From positions 4,002,501 through 4,066,500 of the forward strand of contig NC_064752.1 in assembly GCF_011397635.1 (NCBI RefSeq): a stretch of DNA of 64,000 nt, written 5' to 3'. This document shows positions 46,301 to 55,609 of the stretch, one piece after another (the first letter of the stretch is position 1; every line of letters starts with the position of its first letter). The stretch is from Epinephelus fuscoguttatus (lineage: Eukaryota > Chordata > Actinopteri > Perciformes > Serranidae). Made by a program: the position numbers and the translations under genes. Under the pieces are notes generated by a model. The model was given only the letters and a program-made list of their open reading frames with translations, did no database searches and had not been told where the DNA came from.

Positions 46301-48135
46301 TGTTCTGTAGTCCTCAGGTGTTCTCTAGTCCTCAGGTCTTGTTGTCTTCAAATGTGCAAGTCCTCAGGTGTCCATGTCTCCTCAGGTGTCCTTGTCTCCT
46401 CAGGTGTTCTCTAGTCCTCAGGTGTCCTTGTCTCCTCAGGTGTTCTCTAGTCCTCAGGTGTCCTTGTCTCCTCAGGTGTTTGTCAGTAAGGACGTGGCTC
46501 GTCACTTCGGTTTCCAGACAGCTGACTCTGCTCTGAGAGGACTCTACAGTCGAGTCAGACCGGGGTGAGTGGACGTCAAAGGTCAACAGTTACGACAGAT
46601 GAGGAGGCAAACATATCTGTCTCTGTCTCTGACCTGTCTGTCTCTGACCTGTCTCTCTGTCTGTCCTGTCTGTGACTGACCTGCCTCTGTCTCTGTCTCT
46701 GTTCTGTCTGTCCCTCAGGGCTGTTCTGATTTGTGCCTGGGCAGAAAAAGGAGCGGACGCTTTGTGTCCTGACGGTTCAGTCGTTCATTCAGATGCTTTT
46801 CCTCCTGAATCTCTGGTGGACACTCTGGGAGCCGGGGACACGTTCAACTCTGCTGTCATCTACACACTGTCCAACGGTGAGACATCACACTGTCCAACAG
46901 TGGGACATTACACTGTCCAACAGTGACAACAGTGAGACATCACACTGTCCAACAGTGGGACATTACACTGTCCAAAAGTGAGACATAACACTGTCCAACA
47001 TTGAGATATCACACTATCCAACATTGACAACAGTGAGACATCACACTGTCCAACAGTGACAACAGTGAGACATCACACTGTCCAGCAGTAAGACATTACA
47101 CTGTCCAACATTGAGACATCACACTGTCCAACAGTGACAACAGTGAGACATCACACTGTCCAGCAGTAAGACATTACACTGTCCAACATTGAGATATCAC
47201 ACTGTCCTGCAGTGAGACATCACACTGTCCAGCAGTGGGACATTACACTGTCCTGTAGTAAGACATTACACTGTCCAACATTGAGACATCACACTGTCCA
47301 ACAGTGACAACAGTGAGACATCACACTGTCCAACAGTGGGACATTACACTGTCCAAAAGTGAGACATAACACTGTCCAACATTGAGATATCACACTATCC
47401 AACATTGACAACAGTGAGACATCACACTGTCCAACAGTGACAACAGTGAGACATCACACTGTCCAGCAGTAAGACATTACACTGTCCAACATTGAGACAT
47501 CACACTGTCCAACAGTGACAACAGTGAGACATCACACTGTCCAGCAGTAAGACATTACACTGTCCAACATTGAGATATCACACTGTCCTGCAGTGAGACA
47601 TCACACTGTCCAGCAGTGGGACATTACACTGTCCTGTAGTAAGACATTACACTGTCCAACATTGAGACATCACACTGTCCAACAGTGACAACAGTGAGAC
47701 ATCACACTGTCCAGCAGTAAGACATTACACTGTCCAACATTGAGACATCCTGTGAGTTTCTAGGCATGACTTTCATTTTGAAGGAAACTTCCTCCCAGGT
47801 TCTGAGCTGTGAGAGTCTCTGAGGTCTTCATCACTCCTCCTCCTCTTCCTCAGTCTTCACTGCTCTGAGATCAGTCCTCAGGTGTCCTTGTGAGGTGTGA
47901 CTTTCTGTCTCCTCAGGTTTGATTTCCTGTCTGCTTGGGTGTCTTTGTGTCTTCAGATTTCCCTGTCTCCTCAGGTGGGACTTCCTGTCTGTGTGTAAAT
48001 GCATAAATGAATGAATGATGTTTCCTGTCCTCAGGTGGGACCGTTCAGGATGCTCTGACCTTTGGCTGCAGAGTCGCTGGCAGGAAGTGTGGTTTCCATG
48101 GTTATGACGGCATTGCTGCAGAGTTCTGCTCCTGA
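27040..48135 (+). CDS. khk: Ketohexokinase (fructokinase)
   Basis: Exons: 27040-27137, 27793-27909, then either 29162-29296 (3A-like) or 29510-29644 (3C-like), then 39039-39111, 45519-45665, 46476-46564, 46719-46876 and 48035-48135. Each version gives 918 nt or 305 aa (human 298). It phosphorylates fructose to fructose 1-phosphate with ATP in the cytosol. The PfkB family is evident. The start [13 protein letters not shown] and [12 protein letters not shown] match the mammalian N-terminus. The substrate loop RGGNASNS is in exon 2 and [16 protein letters not shown] spans exons 4-5. [10 protein letters not shown] is the PfkB signature at about residues 254-263, with the catalytic Asp of GAGD at about 260. 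It ends [19 protein letters not shown], with a few extra C-terminal residues. Introns 3 (9.4 kb) and 4 (6.4 kb) hold a minisatellite and an L1 element. Confidence 0.97.
27131..27670. repeat. About 35-bp minisatellite starting at the khk exon 1 donor
   Basis: About 15 units of ataccaggttagcacacagg followed by ctaatgctaacagtg. The exon ends ataccag|gttagc, so the last 7 coding bases plus the donor form the first unit. At least eight further units keep TACCAG|GTTAGC intact. Confidence 0.95.
27990..28840. repeat. (GGAT)n-type tetranucleotide region
   Basis: About 850 bp of atgg/gatg repeats with interruptions, in khk intron 2. Open frames on either strand (for example IHPSIHPS) are artefacts. 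It has an internal near-repeat: ggataatggattgttgtatg occurs at about 28391 and 28612. Confidence 0.95.
29083..29160 (+). pseudogene. Exon-3-start relic upstream of khk exon 3A
   Basis: The segment gaaacagtttcctgtctgta plus ttttatttt and gagg occurs at about 29092 and again at about 29140. The second copy is the real acceptor and start of exon 3A. The first has taa where the acceptor AG should be, so it is a disabled tandem copy. A third relic (ctgtctgtcag, tatattttggagg, gcagtttcctgt) lies at 29430-29486, just before exon 3C. Confidence 0.7.
29162..29296 (+). CDS. khk: khk alternative exon 3A-like
   Basis: 135 bp, same phase as the next candidate exon. Acceptor ctgtctgtag, donor aacag|gtgata. 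Encodes [14 protein letters not shown] and ends [10 protein letters not shown]. The GSRTIL and final Arg are features of the vertebrate KHK-A exon, whose fructose affinity is known to be low. Confidence 0.88.
29510..29644 (+). CDS. khk: khk alternative exon 3C-like
   Basis: 135 bp, same phase, so joining both would add 45 residues and duplicate the domain segment; mutual exclusion is expected. Acceptor gtccgtcag, donor gacat|gtaaga. Encodes [20 protein letters not shown] and ends GSRTVILSD. The VDVSxVxWQ stretch matches the vertebrate KHK-C exon (the high-affinity liver form). Confidence 0.9.
29863..31436 (-). mobile_element. LINE-A copy lacking both ends, in khk intron 3
   Basis: Minus-strand reverse transcriptase fragments 31450-30656 ([26 protein letters not shown]) and 30609-30133 ([10 protein letters not shown], ending [15 protein letters not shown]). 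A frameshift near 30640 separates them. The 3' UTR stops at about 29863 without the final 500 bp and the tail. It is bracketed by 29-bp direct repeats (29834-29862 and 31437-31465, one mismatch). Confidence 0.88.
31545..31735. repeat. About 30-bp repeat (tgtagctaatgctaatgaag)
   Basis: Five to six units of aatgaagcttatgttaatgt followed by agctaatgct in khk intron 3. The remainder, 31736-32337, has no recognised gene; an unassigned 100-codon minus frame (32292-31990) is probably repeat-derived. Confidence 0.85.
32338..37354. mobile_element. TTAA-flanked MITE swollen by a minisatellite
   Basis: The left edge acatttaaaggaacagt (32338-32354) is the exact reverse complement of 37338-37354. Both ends place TTAA next to AGGAACAGT, compatible with a TTAA target. 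The left interior (agttagcttagcttagcata, 32371 on, then cagctagcctgg) resembles a common fish MITE I recognise. Almost all of the rest is the 15/16-bp minisatellite. No transposase. Confidence 0.7.
32427..37300. repeat. 4.9-kb minisatellite with 15/16-bp units
   Basis: About 310 units of three main types: cacagtggactgtct (15), cacagtggacctgtct (16) and cacagtggacatgttt (16), with tta/cat variants. Large internal duplications are visible: 34129-34671 equals 35681-36223 (offset 1552 bp), and 33179-33736 resembles the block from 34671 (offset 1492 bp). The many overlapping open frames (SQWTVSQWT type) are artefacts. Confidence 0.97.
37355..39038. other. khk intron 3, unique part
   Basis: No exon, transposon end or long tandem repeat recognised. 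It contains a 35-bp palindrome at 38000-38034. Confidence 0.5.
38000..38034. repeat. 35-bp perfect palindrome with 1-bp spacer
   Basis: Arms cagcctgatgatgtcac and its reverse complement around a single A. The centre carries two CRE-like half sites (TGATGTCAC and GTGACATCA) in opposite orientation. Confidence 0.85.
39178..39473. repeat. 18-19 bp minisatellite (ggactaacaggactgaccc), left part
   Basis: About 16 units in khk intron 4, containing a larger repeat of about 94 bp (39206, 39300, 39394). It continues at 44967-45365 after the L1 insertion. Confidence 0.92.
39583..40528 (+). pseudogene. L1-type ORF1 protein, frameshifted
   Basis: Two overlapping frames, 39583-39915 and 39869-40528, are separated by one frameshift near 39900. 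The first has a charged, Ala-rich start and coiled-coil-like segment. The second contains [14 protein letters not shown] (start of the RNA-recognition fold), [18 protein letters not shown], and a C-terminal domain with [16 protein letters not shown]. This order is typical of L1 ORF1 nucleic-acid chaperones. Confidence 0.88.
41228..44773 (+). pseudogene. L1-type ORF2 (endonuclease and reverse transcriptase), broken
   Basis: The APE-type endonuclease begins near 41228 ([32 protein letters not shown]). The reverse transcriptase is spread over 42498-42809 and 42725-43492: [51 protein letters not shown], and the catalytic LYADDLL near 43290. A C-terminal part follows to about 44773 ([13 protein letters not shown], Cys-rich end). 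At least five stops or frameshifts (42188, 42455, about 42780, 43491, 43861) show it is inactive. Confidence 0.9.
44967..45365. repeat. 18-19 bp minisatellite, right part
   Basis: About 21 units of aggactgacccggactaac, with variants containing gcctcagactagc, resuming after the L1 element. It ends about 150 bp before khk exon 5. Confidence 0.92.
45428..45498. repeat. 18-bp minisatellite before khk exon 5
   Basis: Four units of tcctcaggtgttctctag, the same unit as the large array in intron 5. It ends 20 bp before the exon 5 acceptor at 45519. Confidence 0.9.
45727..46480. repeat. 18-bp minisatellite running into the khk exon 6 acceptor
   Basis: About 42 units of tcctcaggtgttctctag with t/c variants fill khk intron 5. 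Exon 6 begins cctcag|gtgtttgtc: the acceptor and first five coding bases are the last unit. Nearly every unit offers a CAG|GTGTT acceptor-like site. Open frames in the array are artefacts. Confidence 0.95.
46864..47755. repeat. About 23-bp minisatellite starting inside khk exon 7
   Basis: Units cacactgtccaacagtgaga plus cat, with longer variants containing acagtgacaa. Exon 7 ends acacactgtccaacg|gtgagacatca, so the last 12-13 coding bases and the donor are the first unit. A block of about 380 bp is itself repeated (46972 and 47352). Confidence 0.95.
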
Positions 48136-48193
48136 CATGGATCAGAGAACTGAGGTTACAGTGAGAGGTTATTCCCACTGTAAGAAACAAGGA

Positions 48194-48219
48194 AATAAAA
48201 ACACTGAAATGAAAATAAA
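48194..48219 (+). terminator. khk polyadenylation signals
   Basis: Two AATAAA hexamers (48194-48199 and 48214-48219) lie 59 and 79 bp after the stop codon. Confidence 0.75.
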
Positions 48220-48428
48220 GTGCTGATTTTGATCAGAGATCAAACTAAAAAGTGAAGCTTCATAAAAACTGTGACATCAACAAATGTTTACAACCTGAAA
48301 TTAACTGTTTTTTAGTTTATAATTAACTGATATATAACGATTAATAAACATGATTGATAACTGATAGATTGATAATCGATTGTCAGCCGCTGATGATAAT
48401 CCGACGGTTCAGTTTTAATGTACTGAGA

Positions 48429-49226
48429 TTAAATGAAGTCACTTTTTTTTAAAAAACGAGTTTGTTCCTGACTTTTTTGCCTGATGAAAATAAAGTTTGT
48501 TTCACTGATTAATAAACAACTGTTTACCAATTTGTACTTAATTGTGCAGCCGGTGAAATAAGTCTGTGGTGACTGCATGGTGGACTGTCGCTTCACAGGC
48601 ACAGCCGACTCTGCCTTCTGATCTGACAGTATGTTGCTCCATCGTTTCCTGCTCTCCATGGATGCTTCCAGTAGCTTTTTAACAAGCTCTCAGACCTGCA
48701 AGACAAAAGGTATATTTTAGGGCCCAACTCCTAATTAGAAAACTAACATTACAAATAGGCTACGTTAAGCGTCACAATTTGTGAGGAAGTGAGTTTCAGT
48801 CTCTACTTCTCCTGTATCACAGTGGACACAAATTCTTTTTGTTCTTTCTTGCCACTCTCTTCTATGGCAACCAGTTTCAAGTTTATGCTCACTGAGTCTA
48901 TATTTTGTAAGAGTTTGTCTTTTTGGGGAGGGGGGGTTTATTTGGGTTAAATATTGGGCCAATTGAAATTCTCTGTCCAGTAAATTATAACATTCTAGTT
49001 TATTGATTGTTTGAGTTTCTGTTTTCCACTGTTTGCAATATTTTTGTTTATTATCTTTGTTGATTTGTTTTATTTGTGAGTATGGAATTATTTTTGTAGT
49101 GTCATTATGACTTGTCAATCTGATTTCCTCATTTGTCCCGTTCCAGGTATTATTTTCTGCGTTCAAACAGCCCTGCTGCTCCAAGTATGCTCTGTGCTGG
49201 TATGAGTCTAAATCAGACTCTATCAA
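48429..49226 (-). pseudogene. LINE remnant (C-terminal reverse-transcriptase region)
   Basis: Minus frame 49226-48765 encodes RLSEHKLETGCH and CVHCDTGEVETETHFLTNC, the zinc-knuckle-like end common to several fish LINE polyproteins. A second minus frame, 48659-48429 (MESRKRWSNILSDQ), may belong to it or to another repeat. No host gene seen. Confidence 0.65.
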
Positions 49227-49350
49227 GTGGTTCCAAAATTTGATAGTTCTCTTTTTAATTTTAATTACAGTAAGAGGGGGAACTGGTCCAGCTCTGCTCT
49301 GCAGCCGTGGTTTGGGCAGTTTCTGTGGACTCTCAGTATATTTTTCTAGT

Positions 49351-49351
<1 letters not shown>

Positions 49352-49388
<37 letters not shown>

Positions 49389-49665
49389 ATTGTGTCATGT
49401 GGATTACTGTTAATTTATTATGTTGATCTGTTCTGAACGACATCTATTGCATGTCTGTCCGTCCTGGAAGAGGGATCCCTCCTCAGTTGCTCTTCCTGAG
49501 GTTTCTACCGTTTTTTCCCTGTTAAAGGGTTTTTTGGGGAGTTTTTCCTGATCAGCTGTGAGGGTCATAAGGACAGAGGGATGTCGTATGCTGTAAAGCC
49601 CCGTGAGGCAAATTGTGATTTGTGATATTGGGCTTTATAAATAAAATTGAATTGAATTGAAATAA
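49352..49665 (+). mobile_element. LINE-A 3' end, solo copy
   Basis: CT run, then the conserved 3' UTR (ctcattgtgtcatgtggatt, later tcctgatcagctgtgagggt) and tail aataaaattgaattgaattg. Strongly 5'-truncated. Confidence 0.92.
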
Positions 49666-50178
49666 AAAAAAAGCATCTGTCTGATTGTCATAAAACCTGT
49701 TGGTAACCTTTTATGCAGGTGTCCTGAACTGTCAAAGGTCTTGATTCTACCCAGCTCTCAAGTTTTAAATGTCCATGCTGGCTTGAACCCCAGTACTGCC
49801 GCTTGCAGCTATGTTTTGATCATATTTTTTCATTATTGAGGTTTACAAGCCATCGCTGCAAAAAAAAAAAAAAAAAAAAAAATTAGTAATTTTTTGTTGA
49901 TGTTGCCATGCGCCAACAACGTACGATAGTGGAAATTAATGAAAACAAGAGAGTTTTGTTTATAATTGTAAAAACCTTTATTTAAAAACTCAGGTTATAG
50001 TCTCAACAGTCCCCAGTAGCATCAACAGTTAAAAATGTATCTCATTTGTGCTATATCATTTGAAAAATTGTTTTGATTTGATCTGAGTGTCTTGATGCTG
50101 CCGTCTTTGCCAAACAAATATCCTTAGTATGTTATGAATCTACCGATTCAATGCAATACATAAATAATAGCTGCACTT

Positions 50179-50340
50179 TCACCCACACTGTCCTCCACTG
50201 TCCTTGCTGTCTCCACTGTCCTCATTCTCTGGCTCATAGTCTTCATCATTCTCACTGTCTCCATCATCCTCACTACCATCTACAGGGAGGACTAGTTTGG
50301 CTTTCTTCCGTGAGGAACCATAAAACACTGTTGCATTCAT
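50179..50340 (-). pseudogene. Putative piggyBac transposase N-terminus (53 codons)
   Basis: Starts MNATVFYGSSRKKAKLV, then an acidic stretch (SEDDGDSENDEDYEPENED), then a stop. Preceded by a good acceptor-like sequence (tttcttccatttacag). Acidic N-termini of this kind begin many piggyBac-type transposases. The catalytic domain is missing. The match is from recall only. Confidence 0.4.
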
Positions 50341-50530
50341 TCTGTAAATGGAAGAAAAAAGTGTCAGATATAATCATATGCAATGCGGAAAGGACTCACA
50401 TAGTGCATTATTATAGTAGACTCTAGAAGATCAGTGTATACCAATGTAATTGCTAATAACTTTAACTTTACTACACCTAACATTCAAATGTGTTGATGGA
50501 CCTGAAAAAATAACTAAATGAGTCCACATG

Positions 50531-50760
50531 GTACGACATCTATTGCACGTCTGTCCGTCCTGGAAGAGGGATCCCTCCTCAGTTGCTCTTCCTGAGGTTT
50601 CTACCGTTTTTTCCCCGTTAAAGGGTTTTTTGGGGAGTTTTTCCTGATCAGCTGTGAGGGTCATAAGGACAGAGGGATGTCGTATGCTGTAAAGCCCTGT
50701 GAGGCAAATTGTGATTTGTGATATTGGGCTTTAGAAATAAAATTGATTGATTGATTGATA
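50531..50760 (+). mobile_element. LINE-A 3' end, solo copy
   Basis: Only the last 230 bp of the element (from gtacgacatctattgcacgt), with a (ttga)n tail (attgattgattgattgat). Confidence 0.92.
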
Positions 50761-51166
50761 TGCTTTTGAACAATGTAGGCCTATAACCTCATCCAAAATG
50801 CTATCAACATGCCAGGCTAGCAATTCAATGGTAATAATAATGGTACGGTGTTGCCATATGGCAACTTCCACATTTTAACAATTTAACATAATTAAATGAT
50901 CAAGTACAGTGCAATAAACTACAGAATAGTGAACTTACCTCACTTATTGGTGAGTATGTATTTTTTCCCCATCGAAAAATGTCATAAAAATACTTTTTTA
51001 GATGATTTTTGAGGAGTCAAATGGCAAGGCTCCTCCCTATGAAGAGGTCTGCAGAAAAGGGCTTCAAAATTCCCTCCAGAAAGTTATTTGACAAATTTAA
51101 ACACTGCTATTGGTTCTCTTAGGACCCCACCTCTCTTTCAACACACTACATCATAAAAGGGGAGGT

Positions 51167-51206
<40 letters not shown>

Positions 51207-51514
51207 AGGAATTCAATGGGTTTGTTACCAAATGGCAACATCGTACCATAGAGGGTTAAAAAAGAAATGCTAAGTTTGTGTTGATATGGATGTCTGGGGG
51301 TTGTGGCTGTGTAGATAATAGAAAAATGCCTAGACTCAATGAAACAAAACAACAATAAACTTCGTAAGTATATATAGAATAAAACTTAAGAAAAATAAAT
51401 AAATTTAAAAAATAAGAATTGTGTGTGTGTGTGTGTGTGTGTGTAAGTGTAACTGTGTAGCTAAAAATTGCTGCAGGTTGCTGCAAGGTTACATTACTGT
51501 CCTCTCCCTCTTTA

Positions 51515-52667
51515 CAGGGGCGGAAATCCCGGGGGGACAGGGGGGACATGACTCCCCCTTCAGTAAAGCTGTACCCCCCTAGAATGATTTGAGACACAAT
51601 TAATAATTTTTGAACAGTGCAGGAGTATTTATTGAAAGCACAATGTAAGCAGTGCTCATTATAATTGCGCAATAATGTGCTATTTAAATCTTAAAAGATT
51701 TAGTCCCCCCCTCCCATTCCTAGTAGTGGTATATCCCACACTCTTTCCAAAGGGCGGGGCTGCTTGGCAGCAGCAGCGGCAGCAGCGTGTGGTTGGACCC
51801 GCTGCCCACATCGCGCATCGCAGGGTAAGATGTTCACTCACACAGACACAGTTTAACTTACACAAGTTACAACACATCCCATTTACTGTTACAACAAGCC
51901 CCAGGCCCAGGCTGGTAATATAAACTGTCTGCAACATTTCTCCTGCATTGTTCAAAAGCCTACTCAATTACGAGTGCTGCTAAGCTAAAAGCTAATGATT
52001 AAGCTCAGAGTTTAGTGATAGAGAGGACAGGACAAGAGCAGTCAGTGATGGAGCAATGGGTACCTGTCTGTAGGCTCTCCACCTGTCAGTGAGACAAACA
52101 TGAAAGACGTGCAGACGAGGAGCGGTCATTACGAGCAACTATTACGCACGGTTGTGACGGAGCGTAGCTAATGGGTACCTGTCTGTAGGCTCTCCACCTG
52201 TCAGTGAGACAAACATGAAAGACATGCAGTTTAACGGACGAGGAGTGGTCATTACGAGCAACTATTACGCACGGTTGTGACGGAGCGTAGCTAATGGCTA
52301 CCTGTCTGTAGGCTCTCCACCTGTCAGTGAGACAAACATGAAAGACATACAGAAGAGGAGCGGTCATTACGAGCAACTATTACGCACGGTTGTGAGGTGC
52401 GCAGCGGCAGATCTCACAGCACACTGTTAATAAACCAGTTTACCAGTTTAATTGCAGGAAATGTTTAGTTTTAGTTTTAGTTTAGTTAGTATAGACATTC
52501 ACTCTGCCTGTTGGAGAGATAGAGAAGATTAAAGCGTCAAATTGCGGTAAAAGACGCTGTATAAAAGACAGGCTACAACTTTTTTTCCTTGTCCTCCCCT
52601 GGAATTATTCTCTAAAATTTTACTGTTTATTGTCCCCCCCAACTATGAAATGGGATTTTCGCCCCTG
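51515..52667. mobile_element. Non-autonomous DNA transposon with CAGGGGCG ends
   Basis: Left end caggggcggaaatcccg. Right end in reverse complement: caggggcgaaaatcccat. Both are followed by G-rich sequence (ggggggac). The CAGGGGCGG start is typical of hAT elements, but I find no clear 8-bp target duplication. No transposase. It contains a three-copy tandem block at 52061-52395. Confidence 0.72.
52061..52395. repeat. Three tandem copies of an about 115-bp block
   Basis: Each contains acctgtctgtaggctctcca, aacatgaaagac, and ggtcattacgagcaactatt (starts near 52061, 52177, 52299). It lies inside the CAGGGGCG element. Confidence 0.9.
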
Positions 52668-52669
52668 CT

Positions 52670-52768
52670 CACACACACACATGCACCCATTTTCATTCAT
52701 CCACACACTCACTCACTCGCACGCACGCACACACGCATGCACGCACGCACACACGCACATACACGCAA
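52670..52768. repeat. (CA)n and cacgcacg repeats
   Basis: Mixed CA, actc and acgc microsatellite directly to the right of the CAGGGGCG element. Confidence 0.9.
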
Positions 52769-52845
52769 CATCAGGTACGACAGAGACAACATATGACATT
52801 TCGCTACCACAGAGCCGAGTTCAAGATTTCCACATGCAATTTTTG

Positions 52846-53185
52846 GGGGCAGGTGTAGCTCAGTCCATATGGACTTGGTTTGGGAACCGGAGGGTCGCTT
52901 GTTCAAGTCCCCGTCTGGACTAAATATGGAGCGTGGACTGGTGGCTAGAGAGGTGAGGTGTCAGTTCACCTCCTGGGCACCACCGAGGTGCCCTTGAGCA
53001 AGGTACCGAACCTCCTAACCGCTTGGGGCGCCTGACCAAGGCAGCCCTCTCTCTCTGATATCTTAGTGCATGTATAGATCCTGTTTGTGCATGTGTGTGT
53101 TCAGACCTGTGTGTAATTGACAACAGACTGAAAAAAAATTTAATTTCCCCTCAGGGATTAATAATGTATATCAAAATAAATAAAT
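52846..53185 (+). mobile_element. tRNA-derived SINE
   Basis: The tRNA-like head carries an A box (ggtgtagctcagtc, near 52852) and a B box (ggttcaagtccc type, near 52891-52905, here cttgttcaagtccc). A body with gtgcccttgagcaaggtacc and an A/T-rich tail (aaataaataaatgaaat) follow. The tRNA part cannot fold as a functional tRNA, so this is not a tRNA gene. Confidence 0.85.
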
Positions 53186-53294
53186 GAAATACACGTGCAG
53201 GCTTTCAAACTCAATAAAAAATAATTTATTACACACTTATATGTGCAGTGCATTTTGCATAGATTTCAGTAGGTGTGTGATGTTTTGTGATATT

Positions 53295-53298
53295 TTAG

Positions 53299-53342
<44 letters not shown>

Positions 53343-53343
53343 A
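53295..53343. repeat. (GT)n microsatellite
   Basis: About 21 uninterrupted GT units between the SINE and the outer hAT element. Confidence 0.95.
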
Positions 53344-54819
53344 CGCATACATGCACTTACACAGTGCCATACACACCTATGTGGAAGATTTTAACTAGGG
53401 ATGTCCCGATAACATTTTTTTGCATCTGATCCGATCATTTATTTTGAAACCGAGTCTGATACCGAGTTCGATCCGATACTTTGCAAAGCAATAAGAAAGA
53501 AAAAAAAAAAAAAGAATGCATCCAAGTTGGCCCATAAGGTTTGTTTTTTATTTGAATAGTATCCAAAAAGCTTATCTGTGGTTCAGCAGCACAAAATGTA
53601 AACAAATTCAATATCTTCTTCTTGTTTTCAACCAACAAAATAGGCCTCTATCTTTTGTAGCGGTTCAACACATGAAACAAATATTTTTCTTTTAATCAGT
53701 CAAACCCCACAAACAAAACATAAAACCCATAAAACAGGTCCCTTAACACCACAATTGAATTGCTTTTACCTGGTTTCTGTAGAACAAAAAAATTATACTC
53801 AATTTAAAAAAAAATTCAAATACAACAGTTATCAGTTTCAAGAAAGTATATATTTTTTCACCAAAGAAAAGAAATGATCCACTCCATTCAATCAGTTCAA
53901 ACAAAAAACTCCACTCTGGGATTTCCAAATAACATATCACAGTTCAATTCAGTTCAATCCACACGGTTTGCTAAAGAAAAGAAATCTCCACCCGAGGTTT
54001 TCCCAAAAACAAGGAGGTAAAGAAAATCCACTGTTGGCTCTGACCAGAGTTGGGTAAGGGTTACTTTAAAAGTAATCAAAGCACGTTACTGCGTTACTTT
54101 TTAAAAAAAGTAACCTGTTACTTTACTGCGTTACTCCCTGAGTAAAGTAACTAAATTACTTTAAAAGTACTTCCAACGTTACTCCCTGAGAAAAGTAACT
54201 CAAGCACTTTTAAAGTACTTTTGAGTATTCTACATTTCCTACTGGACAATGGACCACAGGGCGCTAAGCCTACATTTTTTTGTCTCCAAAATTAAAGTTA
54301 TGGACCACTTGCCCTTCACTGAGATCCAGTTCTCCCATCACAGCCGTCACTTTGACCAGTAGAAACACAGAACGATCTGCTGCCGTAGACAACTGTATGA
54401 CAACAACACCCCAGCGTTTTTAATATTTCCTCTAGGGATGTTAGCACACAGAGTAAAAGGGGGAAATGATGGTGTGAAACAGCAGAGGCACTTTGTCAAC
54501 CCGCTGAGTTAATGTTACTGTCATTAGCATCGGACATAAAGTAATAATTGCGGTTATTACATTACATTGCGGTAAGCGAGTTGTGTCATTTCCGGTGTTT
54601 CTGTGACAGCGTCTCTGTACTGCTCTGGTGAATTCTAGTGGCCTGTTTTCTCACTTCAGTTGCTTTAATGTTGCTTTAACGTCTACTTCAAGTCTTAACC
54701 CACACTAGTTCTGTTTAAGCACTTATAGCTCTCCTCCTTTCTACGACTTTCTCGCTAATCTCTTAGCTGTTGTTTGCACGTTACTAGCCTTGGTAGCTAC
54801 ATTAGCTTTAAAGTTAGCG

Positions 54820-55609
54820 ATGGCTTCTCCCTCTGCTCTTTCTTGCTCGGTGTGCCAAATGTTCAGTTATGCCTCTGCCTCCTTTAGCGACAGTGGTAAC
54901 TGTAATAAGTGTAGCTTATTTGCTGCGTTGGAGGCGAGGCTTAGTGAATTAGAAGCGCGGCTTCGCACCATGGAAAACCATTCAGTAGCTGCGGTAGTTA
55001 GCCAGCCCCCTGTAGCCGGTGCGGAGCCACATAGCATAGCCTTAGCCTCTGCTAACTGTCCTCCGGTAACTCCCGTTCAGCCGGGAGGTTAGGTTACGGT
55101 GAGTATCCGCTGAGGATAAAACTCTGGTTATTGGCAGCTCTATTCTGAGAAACGTGAAGTTAGCAACACCAGCGACCATAGTCAAATGTATCCCTGGGGC
55201 CAGAGCGGGCGACATTGAATCAAATTTAAAACTGCTGACTAAAGCTAAACGTAGATTCAGTAAGATTGTTATTCACGTCGGCGGCAATGACACCCGGTTA
55301 CGCCAATCGGAGGTCACTAAAATTAATATTGCCTCGGTGTGTGAATATGCAAAAACGATGTCGGACTCCATAGTTTTCTCTGGACCCCTCCCAAATCTGA
55401 CCAGTGATGACATGTTTAGCCGCATGTCATCATTTAACCGCTGGCTGTCCAGGTGGTGTCCAGCAAACAATGTGGGTTTCGTTAATAATTGGAAAACTTT
55501 CTGGGGAAAACCTGGTCTTATTAGGAGAGACGGCATTCATCCCACTTTGGATGGAGCTGCTCTCATTTCCAGGAACCTGGCAAACTTTATTAGTAATTTA
55601 AATCCCTGA
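54820..55609 (+). pseudogene. LINE-A ORF1: zinc-finger/coiled-coil plus SGNH esterase, broken
   Basis: First frame 54820-55092: MASPSALSCSVCQMF, with a CxxC pair repeated at CNKC, then a leucine-rich coiled-coil (LFAALEARLSELEARL). A frameshift near 55090 is followed by 55120-55609, an SGNH-hydrolase-like domain: IGSSILRN (block I Ser), VIHVGGNDT (Gly and Asn blocks) and DGIHPT (Asp-His block). Such esterase domains are a known feature of CR1/L2-type ORF1 proteins. Confidence 0.85.

Larger units (their letters stand above)
49860..51259 (-). mobile_element. piggyBac-like remnant
   Basis: The right end on the minus strand reads TTAA (51256-51259) then ccctctatggtacgatgttg. Related blocks recur inside: tggtacggtgttgccatatg at 50841 (centred on GTTGCCATATGGCAAC, 50850-50865) and gatgttgccatgcgccaac at 49899. 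A short acidic reading frame follows the terminal region. The left terminus is not clear. A LINE-A tail (50531-50760) and a GT run (51169-51203) lie within it. Confidence 0.5.

Noticed and set aside
51515..52667. 8-bp target duplication for the CAGGGGCG element
   Set aside because: Flanks (cctcttta and ctcacaca) do not match well enough; the microsatellite on the right may have replaced it.
52846..52925. tRNA gene
   Set aside because: A and B boxes are present, but the cloverleaf is not formable, and a SINE body and tail follow.
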